NCBI GenBank assembly: GCA_964417785.1
Contig: CAYQJO010000024.1
Coordinates: forward strand, 1 to 30,275
DNA: 30,275 nt
Direction of reading: 5' to 3'
From: DAOTUL01 sp034437435
GTDB taxonomy: Bacteria > Chloroflexota > Anaerolineae > Aggregatilineales > Phototrophicaceae
In this document: in pieces, positions 27,125-30,275 of the stretch
Layout: each line of letters opens with the position of its first letter
How positions within the stretch are numbered: the first letter of the stretch is position 1
The notes under the pieces: generated by a model
Seen by the model: the letters and a program-made list of their open reading frames with translations, nothing else
What the model was told of the DNA's origin: nothing
Database searches by the model: none
Translations under genes and position numbers: made by a program

Positions 27125-28710
27125 CAGCGTTTGCCTCCCAGTCTCGACGGACGCACATCCTCCCAGGGACGAACATCCACTTTCTCGGCCCAGCCTTCCC
27201 ACTCCGCCGCCATCTTCTCCGCACGCGGTTTGTCTTTTTCGGCCAGATCGTTCAACTCGGTACGGTCTTCAGCCATGTCATACAGTTCCCATTCGCCGGG
27301 ATGCTGGCTGACCAACTTCCAGCGACCATCACGCACCGCACGGTTGCCCTGATGTTCCCAGAACAGCGGACGCTCACGCTGCCATTCTTCTCCGCGCAGC
27401 GACGGCAGCAGGCTCTCCCCTTCCAACGGACGGGTTGCCGCCCCGTTGAACTCTGCCGGGAAGGTCGCCCCGGCCATATCCGCGAAGGTCGCCATGAAGT
27501 CCACGATATGGACCACATCATGGTTGATCTGTCCGGCAGGAATGGCATCCGGCCAGCGGGCGATCATAGGTGTGGAAATCCCGCCTTCATGAACCCAGGA
27601 TTTAAACAGCCGGAAGGGACTGTTAGAGGCGTTGGACCAGGGTAACCCGTAGCTCTGGTAGGTATCGGGCGCACCCGGATCGATTTCCGGTGTGTTACCA
27701 AATCGGACCTCGCGGCCATCGGTGGTGAGCTTCCATTCACGGCTGCGCTGGCCGTCCTCGTTGAGAAACTCGGCACAGCCGCCGTTGTCGCTTAGGAAAA
27801 TCACCAGCGTGTTGTCTTCAAGACCCAGTTCGCGCAGCTTATCATTGATCTGGCCGACGCCACGATCCAGGCACTCGATCTGTGCCGCATAAACCGCCAT
27901 ACGCCGGTCTTGCCATTCCTTATCCGGCATATCATCCCAGGGCGGCGCGTTTTCATCGCGGCTGGAGATGGGCCAGCGGCTGTCCAGAATGCCCAAACCT
28001 TTCAACTCCTCATGCCGATTAGCCCGCAGCACATCCCAGCCCTGCGAATACTTGCCCTGGTAATGGGCGATGTCGTCCTCATGGGCGTGCAGCGGCCAGT
28101 GCGGCGCGGTATAGGCAACATACAGGAAGAAGGGGTCTTTTCGGCTGGCGGCATCTTCGATCATCCGCACAGCGTTGTCGGTCACAGCGTCGGTATAGTA
28201 ATAATCCTCACCGACTTCGGGTAGGATGTCGTAGCCATTGAACAACGGCTTGGGGTTGAAGTAACTGCCTGCGCCGGCGGGCGTCCCGTACCAATCGTTA
28301 AATCCCCGATCCAGCGGCAGCGGACGCTCTGGATCACCAATACGCCAGTCGCTCGGATCGCTGCGCATGAAGTTGCCGCCGACATGCCATTTGCCAGAGA
28401 GATAGGTGCGATACCCGGCGGTCTTGAGGACTTCAGCGATGGTCGGTGTATCGGGACGGAGATAGCCCTGGTAGGCGGTTGTGCCGCGATTGTTGACCAT
28501 CCAGCCAACCCCCGCCTGGTGCGGATACATGCCCGTGAGCAAACAGGCCCGTGACGGGCAGCAGCGACCGTAATTGTATGCCTGCGAGAAACGCATCCCC
28601 CCGGAAGACATCGAATCCAGGTTTGGTGTGCGGATTTCGGAGCCGAAAGCCCCAATATCGGAATAACCCATGTCATCGACAAGAATAACGACAATATTTG
28701 GCTGCGTCAT
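27124..28710 (-). CDS. Cytoplasmic arylsulfatase-like sulfatase, Cys-type (C-C-P-S-R)
   Basis: A 528-residue sulfatase, the longest of the five and first in the operon. PNIVVILVDDMGYSDIG is the classical arylsulfatase A-like start with the metal-binding Asp pair. Cys50 in YGRCCPSRACLLTG is the formylglycine precursor, YRTYLSGKWHVGG the active-site Lys/His, and VIFLSDNGGCAEFLNEDG the late metal ligands as Asp-Asn. The Asp-Asn in place of Asp-His sets it apart from the other four sulfatases and groups it with arylsulfatase-type enzymes. AAGGGG lies a few bases before the ATG. No signal peptide is present, unlike most relatives of this type that I know of, which are exported. The substrate is unknown. 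Confidence 0.93.
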   Translation of the reverse strand: MTQPNIVVILVDDMGYSDIGAFGSEIRTPNLDSMSSGGMRFSQAYNYGRCCPSRACLLTGMYPHQAGVGWMVNNRGTTAYQGYLRPDTPTIAEVLKTAGYRTYLSGKWHVGGNFMRSDPSDWRIGDPERPLPLDRGFNDWYGTPAGAGSYFNPKPLFNGYDILPEVGEDYYYTDAVTDNAVRMIEDAASRKDPFFLYVAYTAPHWPLHAHEDDIAHYQGKYSQGWDVLRANRHEELKGLGILDSRWPISSRDENAPPWDDMPDKEWQDRRMAVYAAQIECLDRGVGQINDKLRELGLEDNTLVIFLSDNGGCAEFLNEDGQRSREWKLTTDGREVRFGNTPEIDPGAPDTYQSYGLPWSNASNSPFRLFKSWVHEGGISTPMIARWPDAIPAGQINHDVVHIVDFMATFADMAGATFPAEFNGAATRPLEGESLLPSLRGEEWQRERPLFWEHQGNRAVRDGRWKLVSQHPGEWELYDMAEDRTELNDLAEKDKPRAEKMAAEWEGWAEKVDVRPWEDVRPSRLGGKR

Positions 28711-28724
28711 GATACCCCTTTATA

Positions 28725-28742
28725 GTTGTGACAACCTTGTCA
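28725..28742. promoter_or_regulatory. Overlapping inverted repeats in the divergent control region (operator candidate)
   Basis: GTTGT-G-ACAAC at 28725-28735 and TGACAA-CC-TTGTCA at 28729-28742 are two interlocked inverted repeats. They overlap the -35 box of the plus-strand gene and the untranslated leader of the minus-strand sulfatase operon. Such an arrangement is typical of a repressor operator controlling both directions, but no cognate regulator is next to it. Confidence 0.5.
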
Positions 28743-28754
28743 TTCTGGTATAGT
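28726..28754 (+). promoter_or_regulatory. Putative promoter for the plus-strand gene at 28788
   Basis: TTGTGA (28726-28731) and TATAGT (28749-28754) are spaced by exactly 17 bases, with the start codon 33 bases beyond the -10. A minus-strand TATACT overlaps at 28752-28757 and could serve the sulfatase operon, making the two promoters face-to-face. Confidence 0.5.
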
Positions 28755-28787
28755 ATAGCGTAGTTTATTCAACTGGACACTTCATTT

Positions 28788-30275
28788 ATGCACCTTATTT
28801 ACCGTCTTCGCAATGACCACATCCAAGATTGGCTTATTGCAGGTCCTATTTACAGCCCGATCAGGCTGCCAACGGCCACAACCCCGGTCGAACGAACGAC
28901 GTTCGAGTACGGTGAGCAGACTCTGAACTGGCGGGTCGATCATAGTGAAGCACAGTCAGACGGCTGTATCCGCTACGCTGAACTACGCCTGTTAGAAACC
29001 GCCCGCATCACCGTCACGTTTGAGGGAGAAGCACGCCTGGATGACAATGCATTGGCGTCCGGTGACACGCTCGACCTGGATGAAGGCGACCATACGCTGT
29101 GGTATATAGGGCCGGGTCCATTTGGACTTACGGGTGCCGACCGCGACAAACTGCAAATCCGTCTCCCAACCGACACCACCGATCCAATCCGGCGCAAAGC
29201 ACTGGAACGTGCCTTCGCCCACACCTACCTGGATAGGTCTGTACTGGTCGGCAACGACACAATAATTCTGCATCATGGCGACCAGCCCAATGAAAAGATT
29301 GATTTCGTCCTGCGGCTGCAAAAACCGAACGGCAGAATCTACGCTGAAACCCTATCCACCCTCACCCAGGATGCCCAGACCCAAAGCATTCCGGCGGTGC
29401 AGATGCCGCCCGGACCGATGCAGGCGGTCCTCATACCCCGTCCGGAGGTCTATTACGGTCAGGGAGTCCGCGCTTACCGTGTGATTCCGTTTTATGCCGC
29501 CAATGACCCTTATTATAGCGCAGCCAACGGCGAATACGGGCAGCGAGCCGGTGAAACGCTCAGCCGCGCCACCGTACATGGCAGTCCGGTCTGGTCAGAG
29601 TATATGCGGATGACGGCTGGCTGGTGGGATAACTTGCGACCGGATATGTTGACAGCCGCCATCGACAGCGTGCGCCTTTCTGGCGACGTCAAGGAAGTCC
29701 TGGGGTTGGTGGCGATGCTGCGGCGCTACGGCGATCATGAACGTTTCCCGGCAGACATCAAAGCGCGGATTACCGCATGTTTTGAGAACGTACAGGGCGA
29801 CGACATCCCGTCATTGACTGTCCGGCTCCTGGGCAGGTGTGAGACAGTCGGCGACCAGATTACGGCGGCTCTGACGGCATTCGGTCAAAATGGCAAGCCG
29901 GACTGGCATGTCGATCTGGATACGACGATAGCGGCGCTGGTGCTGCTGGTCGATCTAGCTGAAGACGACATCGCTGATCTGGCGGCGGTCCTGCTGGACA
30001 AGCTGCTGTTCCAGTTGGCCTATAATCACTTCGCTGGCGTCTTTGCCGCTGCACCGCAGTTCAACGCCCGGATCGTGCCAGAAACCGGCATCAACTACTT
30101 ACTCTGGGGGACCGGCTGTGTCGTGGCATGGAGCATCGCACCGGCCAGTCTGCTTTCATCACAGAATTACCCCATGCCGAAAGTCATCCAGACCATCGTC
30201 GCCGACCCATCCGACGCAATATGGGCGCAGTACCACGATCATCGCTGTATAAGACGCTCCATTATGCTCTGTTCT
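28788..30275 (+). CDS. Large hypothetical protein, partial (no stop before the window end); predicted alpha/alpha-toroid-like C-terminal region
   Basis: An open frame of 496 codons from the ATG at 28788 to the last base, so the C-terminus is missing. Residues 1-~130 look like a beta-rich domain (RITVTFEGEARLDDNALAS, HTLWYIGPGPFGLTG), followed by a second beta-rich region to ~250 (VYYGQGVRAYRVIPFY). From ~265 on, the protein is helical (AGWWDNLRPDMLTAAIDSV, KEVLGLVAMLRRYG, LAAVLLDKLLFQLAYNHFAG, GINYLLWGTGCVV). This recalls uncharacterised proteins with an alpha/alpha toroid, the fold also used by heparinase- and alginate-lyase-type enzymes. That comparison is from memory and untested. It is divergent from the sulfatase operon and shares its control region, so a role on the same substrate is plausible. 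The last ~15 residues may be out of frame. Confidence 0.75.
   Translation, partial: MHLIYRLRNDHIQDWLIAGPIYSPIRLPTATTPVERTTFEYGEQTLNWRVDHSEAQSDGCIRYAELRLLETARITVTFEGEARLDDNALASGDTLDLDEGDHTLWYIGPGPFGLTGADRDKLQIRLPTDTTDPIRRKALERAFAHTYLDRSVLVGNDTIILHHGDQPNEKIDFVLRLQKPNGRIYAETLSTLTQDAQTQSIPAVQMPPGPMQAVLIPRPEVYYGQGVRAYRVIPFYAANDPYYSAANGEYGQRAGETLSRATVHGSPVWSEYMRMTAGWWDNLRPDMLTAAIDSVRLSGDVKEVLGLVAMLRRYGDHERFPADIKARITACFENVQGDDIPSLTVRLLGRCETVGDQITAALTAFGQNGKPDWHVDLDTTIAALVLLVDLAEDDIADLAAVLLDKLLFQLAYNHFAGVFAAAPQFNARIVPETGINYLLWGTGCVVAWSIAPASLLSSQNYPMPKVIQTIVADPSDAIWAQYHDHRCIRRSIMLCS

Overview
The window looks like a stretch of a GC-rich bacterial chromosome, most plausibly a member of the Chloroflexota (Anaerolineae-like). 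This is an inference from gene content: a MalT-like ATPase/TPR regulator ending in a BTAD module, a GlgE-pathway pair with a TreS-maltokinase fusion, and large sets of sugar-acid and sulfatase genes. No rRNA, tRNA, CRISPR array, transposase or phage gene was seen. Both window edges cut or disturb a gene (a shortened glycoside-hydrolase-like gene at 46-1629 and an open reading frame running off position 30275), so the window may be a whole metagenomic contig.

Layout. (1) 46-2315, minus: a two-gene operon of a D-lyxose isomerase-type cupin and an intracellular glycoside-hydrolase-like protein. (2) 2443-4678, plus: nicotinate phosphoribosyltransferase and a cyclic-nucleotide-binding-domain regulator. 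(3) 8274-4675, minus: a tightly overlapping four-gene operon for 2-keto-3-deoxygalactonate metabolism (DgoK kinase, KDPGal aldolase, an uncharacterised U32-like TIM-barrel protein, an enolase-superfamily sugar-acid dehydratase). (4) 8367-9886, plus: a divergent SDR dehydrogenase coupled to an NAD(P)HX epimerase. (5) 9955-15240, plus: GlgE and a TreS-maltokinase fusion, which convert trehalose to maltose, maltose-1-phosphate and alpha-1,4-glucan. (6) 15314-19427, plus: the STAND/TPR/BTAD regulator followed by three small genes. The first is a 49-residue single-span membrane or secreted peptide, the second a 101-residue leader-like helical protein, and the third a PLD/TrmB-sensor-like protein without a DNA-binding domain. 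(7) 19492-20904, plus: a sulfatase with its own promoter. (8) 28710-20942, minus: an overlapping six-gene operon of four sulfatases and two tandemly duplicated GH43-like beta-propeller proteins. (9) 28788-end, plus: a large partial protein divergent from that operon.

How the genes fit together. All five sulfatases carry the Cys-type C-x-P-S/A-R formylglycine motif, start directly at the first beta strand and lack a signal peptide. They therefore probably desulfate imported oligosaccharides or small sulfate esters inside the cell. The sugar-acid operon, lyxose isomerase, SDR and glycoside-hydrolase-like proteins could process the released sugars, so a sulfated-galactan-like substrate is a reasonable but untested guess. 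The most unusual unit is the regulator plus three small genes at 15314-19427, which looks like a possible peptide-linked regulatory or RiPP-like cassette that I cannot match to a described system.
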